Shown here in pieces: positions 46,441 through 54,429 of a DNA stretch of 64,000 bases. The stretch is from JABFRZ01 sp031413955 (GTDB lineage: Bacteria; Planctomycetota; UBA1135; GCA-002686595). Under the pieces are notes generated by a model. That model searched no databases. It was not told the DNA's origin and saw only the letters and a list, made by a program, of their open reading frames with translations. Position numbers and translations under genes: made by a program. The DNA is taken from positions 1 through 64,000 of the forward strand of contig JANOGB010000024.1 in NCBI GenBank assembly GCA_031413955.1, given 5' to 3'. Numbering within the stretch: position 1 is the stretch's first letter; the number at the start of each line of letters is the position of its first letter.

Positions 46441-46527
46441 GAGCCAGGCACGGCTTCGCCGGATTCCGGGTGCGCGCAGGAGTGATGAGGAGCGCAGGGC
46501 GGAATCCGGCAAAGCCGAGCCAGGCAC
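46441..46527. repeat. Palindromic element flanked by 11-bp direct repeats
   Basis: CGGCTTCGCCGGATTCCG (46451-46468) and CGGAATCCGGCAAAGCCG (46500-46517) are inverted copies. The sequence GAGCCAGGCAC flanks them as a direct repeat at 46441-46451 and 46517-46527. The layout suggests a small mobile hairpin with a target-site duplication. It lies four bases from the stop of the sigma54-type AAA+ gene. Confidence 0.65.
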
Positions 46528-46530
46528 CGA

Positions 46531-47427
46531 CTAGCGCGGCGAAGCCTGCATCTCCGGAGAGAGGTCCTCCAGCCCGATGCGCCCGCGCGTGAGTGCGGTC
46601 GCGCGGCGCAGCTCGTTCTCGAGCTGGCGCACGTTGCCGGGCCAGGGATGCTCGCACAGCGCCGCCAGCGCCTCGGGCGTGAGCTCGATCCCGGGCGCGG
46701 CGAACTTGCCGAGGAAGAAGCGCGTCAGCAGCGCGACGTCGCCCGTACGCTCGCGCAGGGGCGGCAGCAGGATCTGGATCACGTTGAGGCGGTAGTAGAG
46801 GTCCTCGCGGAACTGGCGCGCGCTCACCATGGCGGTCAGATCACGGTGCGTCGCGGCCACGATGCGCACATCGACGCGCACGGTCTGGCTGGAGCCAACC
46901 GGACGCAGCTCGCCGCTCTCGAGCACGCGCAGGAGCTTCGACTGCATCTCGAGCGGCATGTCGCCGATCTCGTCCAGGAACAGGGTCCCGCCGTCCGCGA
47001 CCACGAAGTGGCCCGGCCGGTCGGCGATGGCGTGCGTGAAGGAGCCCTTCTTGTGGCCGAAGAGCTCGCTCTCCAGCAGGTTGGCGGGCACGGCGGCGCA
47101 GTTCTCGGCCAGGAAGGTCTTCTTGGCGCGGCGCGAGCGCGCGTGCAGGGCGTGGGCCACGAGTTCCTTGCCCGTACCGGTCTCGCCGTGGATGAGCACC
47201 GGCACGTCGCTGGGCGCGACGCGCTCGATGCGCTCGAACACGGGCTGCATCTCGGGCGCGCCCGAGATCATCCCGTAGCGCCCGGGGAACTCGCCCCCCG
47301 CGCGTTCGAGCTGCCGCTCGCGCAGCTGGTCGAGCACGGCCCAGAGCTCGAGCGCGAACTGTTGCTCGCACCCCGTCGCGCGTGCCTCGGCCGCGAGACG
47401 TTCCAGTGCCGCGCTCGAGTCGCTCAC
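46531..47427 (-). CDS. Sigma54-activator type AAA+ protein with altered GAFTGA loop and no DNA-binding domain
   Basis: This 298-residue protein is nearly all AAA+ core: GETGTGKELVAHALHARSR near residue 82, Walker B TLFLDEIGDMP near 150, sensor VAATHRDL, REDLYYRLNV, and the HPWPGNVRQLENELRR lid. It ends at once after the lid, without the Fis-type helix-turn-helix. The sigma54-contacting GAFTGA loop reads GSFTHA. The N-terminal 60 residues are not a receiver, GAF or PAS domain. It is therefore unlikely to be a standard enhancer-binding activator. The GTG start overlaps the pcrA stop. A palindromic element lies next to its stop and may have removed the old C-terminus. Confidence 0.85.
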   Translation of the reverse strand: MSDSSAALERLAAEARATGCEQQFALELWAVLDQLRERQLERAGGEFPGRYGMISGAPEMQPVFERIERVAPSDVPVLIHGETGTGKELVAHALHARSRRAKKTFLAENCAAVPANLLESELFGHKKGSFTHAIADRPGHFVVADGGTLFLDEIGDMPLEMQSKLLRVLESGELRPVGSSQTVRVDVRIVAATHRDLTAMVSARQFREDLYYRLNVIQILLPPLRERTGDVALLTRFFLGKFAAPGIELTPEALAALCEHPWPGNVRQLENELRRATALTRGRIGLEDLSPEMQASPR

Positions 47428-49685
47428 CGCACCACCCGCAGCTTGGCGTACTGTGCCAGCAAGACGCGCTTGCCGGCCGAGGCGAAGCGCACCGTCAGGC
47501 GCGCGCTGCCGCCGCTGCCCTGGACGACCTCGACCACGCCGTAGCCGAAGTGCTCGTGCTCGACGCGCGCGCCCGGGGCCAGCGTCACGGACGTTTCTTC
47601 CTGCGCCTCCTCGTCGGCCCCTGCGTCCGGGACGAAGCGTGGGCCGTCGTCGTCCTCGCGCCCGTGCTCCTCGGGCTCGGGCGCTTCGGTCCACTCGCTC
47701 GGGATCTCGTCCAGGAAGCGCGACGGCACCTGGTAGCTCGACTCGCCGAAGTGCAGGCGCATGCGCGCGTGCGTCAGCGTGAGCTCGTCCATGGCGCGCG
47801 TCATGCCCACGTAGAGCAGGCGCCGCTCCTCCTCCGCGCCGCCGTCCGGGTCGTCATCCAAGGCGAGCACGTGCGGCAGCATGCCCTCCTCGAGGCCGGC
47901 GACGAACACCAGCGGGAACTCGAGGCCCTTCGAGGAGTGCAGCGTCATCAGCGTGACGCGCGGACTCTGCTCCTCGAAGCCGTCCACGTCGCTCACCAGG
48001 GCCACGTCGGACAGGTAACCGCGCAGGCCGCCCTCGGGATTCTCGAGGTCGTACTGGCGCGCGCCGGAGACGAGCTCGTCCACGTTCTCGCGCCGCGCCT
48101 GCACGTCGGGCTCGCCGCTCTCGCCCAGATGGCGCTGGTAGTGCGTGGCCTCGATCACGGCCTCGAGCGCGGCGGCCGCGGGCCCCCTTGCGCGCTCTGC
48201 CAGGCTGGCCAGGAGCTCGGCGAACTCCTCCAGGCCCCTGCGGGCGCGGCCCTTGACGAGCTCGCGCGCCTCGCGCGAGCTGGCGGCGGCAGAGAGCGGC
48301 AGGCCGTGCGCGCGAGTCCAGCGCACGAGCTCCTCGACGCTCTTCGCGCCGATCCCGCGCCCGGGCACGTTGAGCACGCGCGCGCAGGCCGCTTCATCGC
48401 GCGGGTTCACGAGCAAGCGCAGGTAGCTGATCAGGTCGCGCACCTCGCGCCGCTGGTAAAACTCGACCCCGCCCACGATCTGGTAGGGCACGCCGACGAG
48501 GCGCAGGGCGAGCTCCAGCGCGCGCTGCATGAAGTTCACGCGGTAGAAGACCGCGATCTGGTCCGGGCGGCGGCCGGCAGCGAGCGCGGCCTGGATGCGC
48601 GCAGCGATCGCGCGCGCCTCGTCGTTCTCGTCGCCGCACTCGAGCACGCGCACGCGCGCGGGGCTCTGCTTGTCGGTCCACAGGTCCTTCTCCTTGCGCG
48701 CCAGGTTGTGGCGGATGAGCCCCTGGGCGGCCTTCAGGATGCACTCGGTCGAGCGGTAGTTGCGCTCCAGCTTGACCACCACCACGGGGCGTTCACCCCC
48801 GAAGTCGCGCTCGAAGTCCAGGATGTTCCCGATGTCGGCCCCGCGCCAGCCGTAGATCGACTGGTCGGGGTCGCCGCACACCGTGAGGTTGCCGTGGCGC
48901 GAGGCAAGGTGGCGCGTGAGGCGGTACTGGACGTGGTTCGTGTCCTGGTACTCGTCCACCAGCACGTGCCGGAAGCGCCAGGCGTACTGGTCGCGCACGC
49001 CGGGGTGGGCCTCGAAGAGCTCCAGGACCTTCAGCAGGAGGTCGTCGAAGTCGAGCGCGTTGTTCGCTCTCAGGGCGGCGTCGTAGCGCGCACGCACCTG
49101 GGCGTAGACCTCGCCCTCCATCCCTCCGGGACCGCTCCCGCCCGCCAGATCCGGCTCGAAGCGGCGGTTCTTCTCGGCGCTGATCCAGGCCCCGATGGCG
49201 CCGGGCCGAAAGCGCTGCGCGTCGTAGCCGAGGTCCTTGACGAGCTCCTTCAGCAGCTGGTTGCGCTCGTACGTGTCGTAGATCGAGAAGTCCCGCGTCC
49301 AGCCGCCCAGGACCTCGATCTCGCGCCGCAGGATGCGCGCGCCCATGGCGTGGAAGGTGCTGATCCACAGGCCCTTGACCGGGAAGAAGACCTCGCAACG
49401 CGCGCGCATCTCGCCGGCCGCCTTGTTGGTGAAGGTGATGGCCAGGATCTCGTGCGGCGCGGCGCGGCCGGTCGCCACCAGCCAGCCGATGCGGCGCGTG
49501 ATCACGCGCGTCTTGCCCGAGCCCGCCCCGGCCAGGATCAAGAGCGGCCCCTCGCCGTGCAACACCGCCCGGCGCTGCTCCTCGTTCAGGCCCTCCAGCA
49601 AGGCGCCTTCCTCGACCACGGGGCGGTGGAGCTCGGCCGCGGGCGCCTCGCCCAAGGCTTGCAGGTCCATCCAGTCCAGGGGCAT
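47424..49685 (-). CDS. pcrA: UvrD/PcrA-type ATP-dependent 3'-5' DNA helicase
   Basis: This 753-residue superfamily 1A helicase unwinds DNA in repair and removes replication blocks. Motifs in order: LNEEQRRAVLHGEGPLLILAG with AGSGKT, TFTNKAAGEMR, VDEYQDTN, GDPDQSIYGWRGA, ERNYRS, LMTLHSSKGLEFPLVF, and LLYVGMTRA. The last 50 residues (APGARVEHEHFGYGVVEVV) form the Tudor-like domain that in PcrA/UvrD binds RNA polymerase. PcrA-like proteins of this length are usual. Its stop overlaps the AAA+ gene by GTGA. Confidence 0.94.
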   Translation of the reverse strand: MPLDWMDLQALGEAPAAELHRPVVEEGALLEGLNEEQRRAVLHGEGPLLILAGAGSGKTRVITRRIGWLVATGRAAPHEILAITFTNKAAGEMRARCEVFFPVKGLWISTFHAMGARILRREIEVLGGWTRDFSIYDTYERNQLLKELVKDLGYDAQRFRPGAIGAWISAEKNRRFEPDLAGGSGPGGMEGEVYAQVRARYDAALRANNALDFDDLLLKVLELFEAHPGVRDQYAWRFRHVLVDEYQDTNHVQYRLTRHLASRHGNLTVCGDPDQSIYGWRGADIGNILDFERDFGGERPVVVVKLERNYRSTECILKAAQGLIRHNLARKEKDLWTDKQSPARVRVLECGDENDEARAIAARIQAALAAGRRPDQIAVFYRVNFMQRALELALRLVGVPYQIVGGVEFYQRREVRDLISYLRLLVNPRDEAACARVLNVPGRGIGAKSVEELVRWTRAHGLPLSAAASSREARELVKGRARRGLEEFAELLASLAERARGPAAAALEAVIEATHYQRHLGESGEPDVQARRENVDELVSGARQYDLENPEGGLRGYLSDVALVSDVDGFEEQSPRVTLMTLHSSKGLEFPLVFVAGLEEGMLPHVLALDDDPDGGAEEERRLLYVGMTRAMDELTLTHARMRLHFGESSYQVPSRFLDEIPSEWTEAPEPEEHGREDDDGPRFVPDAGADEEAQEETSVTLAPGARVEHEHFGYGVVEVVQGSGGSARLTVRFASAGKRVLLAQYAKLRVVR

Positions 49686-49842
49686 GAGAAGCGCGATTGT
49701 GCGCTACCCGTGCGGGGCTAGGGAAGCGCGGAGGCGGGTCAACGCGGGCGCGCCGGTGTCCGGAACCGCTACGCGCATGCGAACTGGGGTGGCAGGAAAC
49801 CAGGATTGCGCGCAGCGCACGCGCGCGCTCCACTCTGCCGAC

Positions 49843-50481
49843 GTGGATAGCGCGCGTGTGCGTACGAAGTGGCAGGCCGCGCGGGCGGGCGAAAGGTACA
49901 CGCACGAGCGCTGGCGCTCGGAACGGCGGCGCCAGCGCGACCCGGGCATGGTGGCGGCACTGCTCGATGAACACCTGTCCACGCGCCGAGGAGCGTTGCT
50001 CCTGGACGCGCCCTGCGGAACGGGCCGGCTCTTCGCGACCCTCGCGGGGCACGGCCGGACCGTTGGCCTCGACGTCTCGTCCTCGATGCTGGCGCAAGCG
50101 CGGCACGCCCCGGCACGAGCTGAGCTCTTGCTCGGCGACGTGCGGCGGCTGCCCTTCCGTGACGCGAGCTTCGACGCGGTCGTGTGCTGCCGGCTCCTGC
50201 ACCACCTGGCCGAGCCTGCGGCCCTCGCGCTCGTGCTGGGCGAGCTGGTGCGCGTCAGCCGCGCGCTCGTGATCGCCTCGTTCTGGGATGCGGGCTCGCT
50301 GCCCGCCTGGCGCCGGACCCTGTTTCCCTCTGCGCGCGTGCCCGGGCGCTGCACGCGCTCGCGCGCGGAGCTCGCCCAAGCCTTCGCGCGGGCCGGGGCC
50401 GAGGTCGTGGGCTGGAAGCACTCGCTGCGCTTCGTCTCGCGCCAGGCCTTCGTCGTGGCGCGAAAAAGCGCCGCGCAGTGA
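49843..50481 (+). CDS. SAM-dependent class I methyltransferase
   Basis: This 212-residue protein has the Rossmann methyltransferase motif LLLDAPCGTGRLFATLA, motif II GLDVSSSMLAQAR, the acidic LLGDVRRLPFRDASFDAVV and motif IV CCRLLHHLAEP, as in the UbiE/type 11 family. The methyl acceptor is unknown. A GTG at 49843 is preferred; an ATG 22 codons earlier is possible. Its stop overlaps the LPS-kinase-like gene by GTGA, so both likely act on the same envelope molecule. Confidence 0.82.
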   Translation: MDSARVRTKWQAARAGERYTHERWRSERRRQRDPGMVAALLDEHLSTRRGALLLDAPCGTGRLFATLAGHGRTVGLDVSSSMLAQARHAPARAELLLGDVRRLPFRDASFDAVVCCRLLHHLAEPAALALVLGELVRVSRALVIASFWDAGSLPAWRRTLFPSARVPGRCTRSRAELAQAFARAGAEVVGWKHSLRFVSRQAFVVARKSAAQ

Positions 50482-51302
50482 GCGCCGCCTGGCGAACGGG
50501 CGCCTGGCGCGTGCGCGGCGAGCGCGAGCTGTTCGAGCGCGCGCGGCCGGCCCTGGAGGAAGCCGCGCGCGGCGCGCGCTCCGCGCGCGGAGTTCGCCCG
50601 CTCGGCTCCTTCACGGCCTACTTCAAGGGCTCGCCGCTCCGTACGCGGCCCGCCCTGCGCCATGCTCTGCGGCGCCTCGCCGGCTGCGAGATCCCGCGCC
50701 TGCAAGAATTCGCCAACCTGGAATGGCTCCAGGCGCACGGCTTCCTGGCCGCGCGCCCCTTGCTCGCCGGGGTGTGCTCGCGGGCCTTCCTGCCGCGCTA
50801 TCAGTTCCTGTTCACCGAGTTCCGGCCCGCCGAGCCGACCCTCGGCCAGTGGTTCCCGGAAGCCTCCCCCGCGCTACGCGCAGCACGCCTCGCGGCCCTG
50901 GCGCGCGACGTGGCCCGCCTCCATCGCCGCGGCTTCGTGCACCGGGATCTCTTTCCGCGCAACTTGCTGGTCTGCTCCACGCCCACCGACTCTGCTTGTG
51001 TCTTCCTGGATGCCTGGCGCGGGGGACCAGGACGCGGCCTGCGGGGTCCGGAGCACGACCTCGGCTGCCTGTTCCTGGATGGCGCCAGCCTGTTCACCCT
51101 CCCGGAGCAGGTCCTCTTCCTGGAGACCTATCGAGAGGAGAGCCAGCGCCTGGGGCATTCCCTGCCGCGCGATTGGCCGGAGCGAGTCGCGCGCGCTCGC
51201 GCCGCGCTCTTCCGGCGCGAGGCCAGACGGCGGTCAGGTCTCGTGCCGGAATGGAGTTTTCCGCCTCCTGGGGTGAAACCGAGCCCCCCGCTGGGCGACT
51301 AG
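50478..51302 (+). CDS. Second lipopolysaccharide-kinase-like protein
   Basis: This 274-residue protein is a distant kinase-fold member of the WaaP/KdkA group: a KGSPLRTRPA region, a PRYQFLFTEFRP strand, the catalytic loop HRRGFVHRDLFPRNLLV, and CVFLDAWRGG in place of DFG. It starts at a GTG overlapping the methyltransferase stop. Its final codon and TAG lie inside the left end of a MITE, so the native C-terminus may have been replaced. The substrate is probably an LPS core or other envelope sugar. Confidence 0.75.
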   Translation: MSAAWRTGAWRVRGERELFERARPALEEAARGARSARGVRPLGSFTAYFKGSPLRTRPALRHALRRLAGCEIPRLQEFANLEWLQAHGFLAARPLLAGVCSRAFLPRYQFLFTEFRPAEPTLGQWFPEASPALRAARLAALARDVARLHRRGFVHRDLFPRNLLVCSTPTDSACVFLDAWRGGPGRGLRGPEHDLGCLFLDGASLFTLPEQVLFLETYREESQRLGHSLPRDWPERVARARAALFRREARRRSGLVPEWSFPPPGVKPSPPLGD

Positions 51303-51465
51303 TGGTGTGACTCACGCAGAGGGGGCCTTATCCCGAGGTCGTCTGCGTTCGCCGCAAGGCGCGCCGACGACGCGACTTCGATGCAAGTCTCGGAGGAGGC
51401 GCAACGCCGCGGCGGGCGCAGGCGGCCCGGGAGAAGGGCCCCTATGCGTGAGTCACACCACTAGT
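51298..51465. mobile_element. 168-bp MITE with 40-bp inverted ends and CTAG boundaries
   Basis: The left end ACTAGTGGTGTGACTCACGC and the right end are exact inverted copies for 21 bases, and similarity continues to about 40 (GGGGGCCTTATCCC against GGGGCCCTTCTCCC). The centre has no gene. Both ends show CTAG, which could be a 4-bp target duplication as made by IS5-type transposases. It lies just after the LPS-kinase-like gene and supplies its stop codon. Confidence 0.8.
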
Positions 51466-51568
51466 ATCGTCAAGGCAATCTCCCCACCCGGCCGCGGGTG
51501 TGGAATACTGCTGGCTCTCTTTGATCACCCCCGGTCTCACCAGCTCCTCCCACGCTGGTGCTCCGCAC

Positions 51569-54367
51569 ATGGCTCCCGTCGCGTATTGGTCCGTTGGCTC
51601 GCTGCTCGTGGCAGTCCTTTGCATCGCACCCGCATGCGGGAGTGGTGGAGGTTCCGGCGGGGGCGGCGGAGGGGGAGGCGGGGGCGGGGGCGGCGAAGAG
51701 GAGATCGATCCTGGACGCGTCCCGGACCTCGGGCCGTCGTCGTTCCAGGTCACGCCGGCCTTTGGCACTGCGGCCGATGGTCAGACGAGCGTCGCCATCG
51801 AGCTGCGCCTGATCAGCCTGCTCGGACGTCCGATCGGTGGGGCCGAGGTCGAACTCGAGATCAGCGGCTGCGGCAACCTGTGGCAACCCCTGCCGCCCAC
51901 CGACCTCGACGGCAGGACGGAGGGCACGCTGGCTTCGACGGTCGGCGAGCGCAAGACGATCGTGGTGCGCACCCAGAGCGGCGGACGGCCGACGGTGTTC
52001 ACGCCCCGCACGGCCGAGTTCCTGCTCATCCCGGACGACACGTTCTTCGTGCGCGCCTCGGGCTCGGACCTGAACTCGGGTCGGTCGCCGCGCGCAGCCT
52101 GGCAGAGCCTCTTCCACGCCCTCGACCAGGTCGGGCCCGGAGCGACGATCCACGTCGGGGCGGGCGTGCATGCCGGTCCGCTCACCATCCAGCACGACTC
52201 GAGCGGTGGAAACCCGCTGGTGATCGTGGGCGACCCCGCGGGTGTCATGACCGGCGACGCCGGCGCGGTCGTGATCGAAGCGGGCGGCGCACCCTGGGCG
52301 CTCCGCGTGCGCGAAGCCCGGAACCTCCTGCTGCAAGGGTTGACCCTGCGCGGCGCGCAGTCCGGCTTGCGCATCGAGGACTCGGCCGACGTCCGGGTGC
52401 TCGCCTGCCAGCCCGAGGAGAACGACTTCGGCCTCGTGGTCGAGGGCGCGGACGGCTTGGTCGTGCAGGACTGCCGCATCAGCGTCAATCGCCTGGACGG
52501 ACTGCGCGTCGAGGACGCGCGCCGCACGCGCATCGAGAACAACCTCGTCTATGGCAACGGGCAGGACGGACTCGTGCTGCGCGCACCCGCGGAGGGCACG
52601 CAGGTCCGCTTCAACACCTTCTATCGCAACGGGCGACACCACCTGCGCGAGGAGCAGCCGGGTGGCAGTGGTGCGATCGAGGAGAACATCCTGACCGAGG
52701 GCGGAGCCGACCCGATCGCGCTCGCGCTCGTCAGCAGCTACCAGACCGGCTCCAACATGGTCTGGGCCAACCTGCAACCCGGCCCGTCGCGCGGCTTCCC
52801 GGAAGGGAGTGTCGAGGCCGACCCGCTCTTCGTCGATCCCTTCGGTGCGGACGGCATCCTGGGCGGGATCGGTGCCGGCGACGACGATTTCCGCTTGCTC
52901 CCGCAGAGCGCCGCGAACGACCGCGGCCGTTTTCTGGCACGGGCTGTCGTTCTCGGCTCGCAGGAGTCGCTGGCGACGCGCACGACGCGCGCCGACGGCC
53001 GCCTGGAGTGGAGCGGCGACGACCTCCCGGTCACGAACCTTGGTTTCCACTGGGCTCTGCCGGTGCCCCCGTTCGAATCGCTCGGGAAGGACGGGGGCCG
53101 GCTGGCCTTCGCCGCGCCCGGCGACGTGCGCCTGCAGGCCCACGCCTGGGACCGCTCGATTTCCTTTACGGCCGAGAGCTCGCTCGGTCCGGCCCTCGAC
53201 GCCGAGGTCCTGTATCTGGAGCACCGCCTCGCGCCGCTCGAGAGCACCGAAGAGCTGGTTGCAGCGCAGGTCGACACCGGTACGAGCGGACGGATCCTGG
53301 TGCGGCACTGGGACGGCCGGCACTGGAACGAACCCGCGCTCGCGCCTTTCCAGGACGGCCTCGCGCGCGAGGAGCTGAGCGAGCGGCGCTTCGACATCGA
53401 GTACGAGGAACTCTCGGGCCGCGCCCTCTTCGTGCTGGCCGACGACGACGGCATCCCGAGCTACCGCGTGCTCGAGCGCGGCGGCTGGAGCCCGCTACGC
53501 CAGGTCGCCGAGAACGCCGAGGGGGAAGGTCGGGTGCGCCTGGTCGAGCTCGTCCCCCGCCGGGGCACGAACGAGCTCGCCTTGCTGACGCTCGACGACC
53601 GCCGGGACCTGGTCGTGACGCTGTGGGACGGAGCGACCTTCGGCGCGCCACTCCTGCTCACGGCCAACACGATCTTCGCGCCTGGCTGGCGGCCCTTCGA
53701 CGCCGCCTTCGAGAGTCTGTCGGGTGACCTGCTCGTGGCCTGGGGCTTCAACCGCTTCGCCGAGTCGACGCGCTGGGCGACGCTCGAGCGCGCGACCGGC
53801 CAGTGGCGCACGGGCCAGCACCCGAGCACCGAAGCCGTCGGTGCCCACGTGCTCTTGGCCAGCGATCCCGTGAGCAACCGCATAGCCCTCACGCTGGGCG
53901 AGGCGACCTTCGACAACGACGTGACCGTGTCGATCTGGGACGGCGCGGAGTGGGTCCACACGGCCGAGCTGACGCTGGCCGGACCGATCGACAGCCGCCT
54001 GTCCGACCTGACTTGGCTGGGCAACACGGGGGTCGCCAGCGTGGTCTTCCGCCGCCAGGGGCACACCGGCAGCTTCAACGTGGCCAGTTTCTTCTCGACC
54101 GGCTGGCGCATCCAGCCCGACGTGGTGCTGGCGGGCGTCGACAAGGCCGCCCAGGTGCGCATGGTGAGCCAGTCGGATCGTGGCCAACTCCTCGGCCTGG
54201 TCCTGGACCTGCAGGGCCGACTGTTCGGTTTCCGCTTCGAGGGTAGCAAGTTCACGGTGCTCAACGACGGCGTGCCGCTGGCCACCGGCTTCGATCCTCT
54301 GGCCCCGGGTCGTCCCTTCGACGTGGCCCTGAGGCAAGCGCGCACGACCGAGCCGATCTTGAAGTAG
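51569..54367 (+). CDS. Large exported lipoprotein with poly-Gly linker and parallel beta-helix
   Basis: This 932-residue protein has a lipoprotein signal (LLVAVLCIAPAC, Cys 23), then a nearly pure glycine tract of about 18 residues and an acidic GEEEIDPG. An Ig/invasin-like domain (FGTAADGQTSVAIELRLISL) is followed by a right-handed parallel beta-helix of about 200 residues with repeating ENNLVYGNGQDGLVL-type turns. The last 450 residues contain repeated WDGxxW-like strands resembling a propeller. Beta-helix domains often bind or cut polysaccharides, but no catalytic site is evident. ATG at 51569 starts the signal peptide. Confidence 0.75.
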   Translation: MAPVAYWSVGSLLVAVLCIAPACGSGGGSGGGGGGGGGGGGGEEEIDPGRVPDLGPSSFQVTPAFGTAADGQTSVAIELRLISLLGRPIGGAEVELEISGCGNLWQPLPPTDLDGRTEGTLASTVGERKTIVVRTQSGGRPTVFTPRTAEFLLIPDDTFFVRASGSDLNSGRSPRAAWQSLFHALDQVGPGATIHVGAGVHAGPLTIQHDSSGGNPLVIVGDPAGVMTGDAGAVVIEAGGAPWALRVREARNLLLQGLTLRGAQSGLRIEDSADVRVLACQPEENDFGLVVEGADGLVVQDCRISVNRLDGLRVEDARRTRIENNLVYGNGQDGLVLRAPAEGTQVRFNTFYRNGRHHLREEQPGGSGAIEENILTEGGADPIALALVSSYQTGSNMVWANLQPGPSRGFPEGSVEADPLFVDPFGADGILGGIGAGDDDFRLLPQSAANDRGRFLARAVVLGSQESLATRTTRADGRLEWSGDDLPVTNLGFHWALPVPPFESLGKDGGRLAFAAPGDVRLQAHAWDRSISFTAESSLGPALDAEVLYLEHRLAPLESTEELVAAQVDTGTSGRILVRHWDGRHWNEPALAPFQDGLAREELSERRFDIEYEELSGRALFVLADDDGIPSYRVLERGGWSPLRQVAENAEGEGRVRLVELVPRRGTNELALLTLDDRRDLVVTLWDGATFGAPLLLTANTIFAPGWRPFDAAFESLSGDLLVAWGFNRFAESTRWATLERATGQWRTGQHPSTEAVGAHVLLASDPVSNRIALTLGEATFDNDVTVSIWDGAEWVHTAELTLAGPIDSRLSDLTWLGNTGVASVVFRRQGHTGSFNVASFFSTGWRIQPDVVLAGVDKAAQVRMVSQSDRGQLLGLVLDLQGRLFGFRFEGSKFTVLNDGVPLATGFDPLAPGRPFDVALRQARTTEPILK

Positions 54368-54429
54368 TTCGCGGGTCGCCCACCCGATTCGCGAATCCTC
54401 TCGGCGGAGCGCGGCATGTCGTTCTGCGG

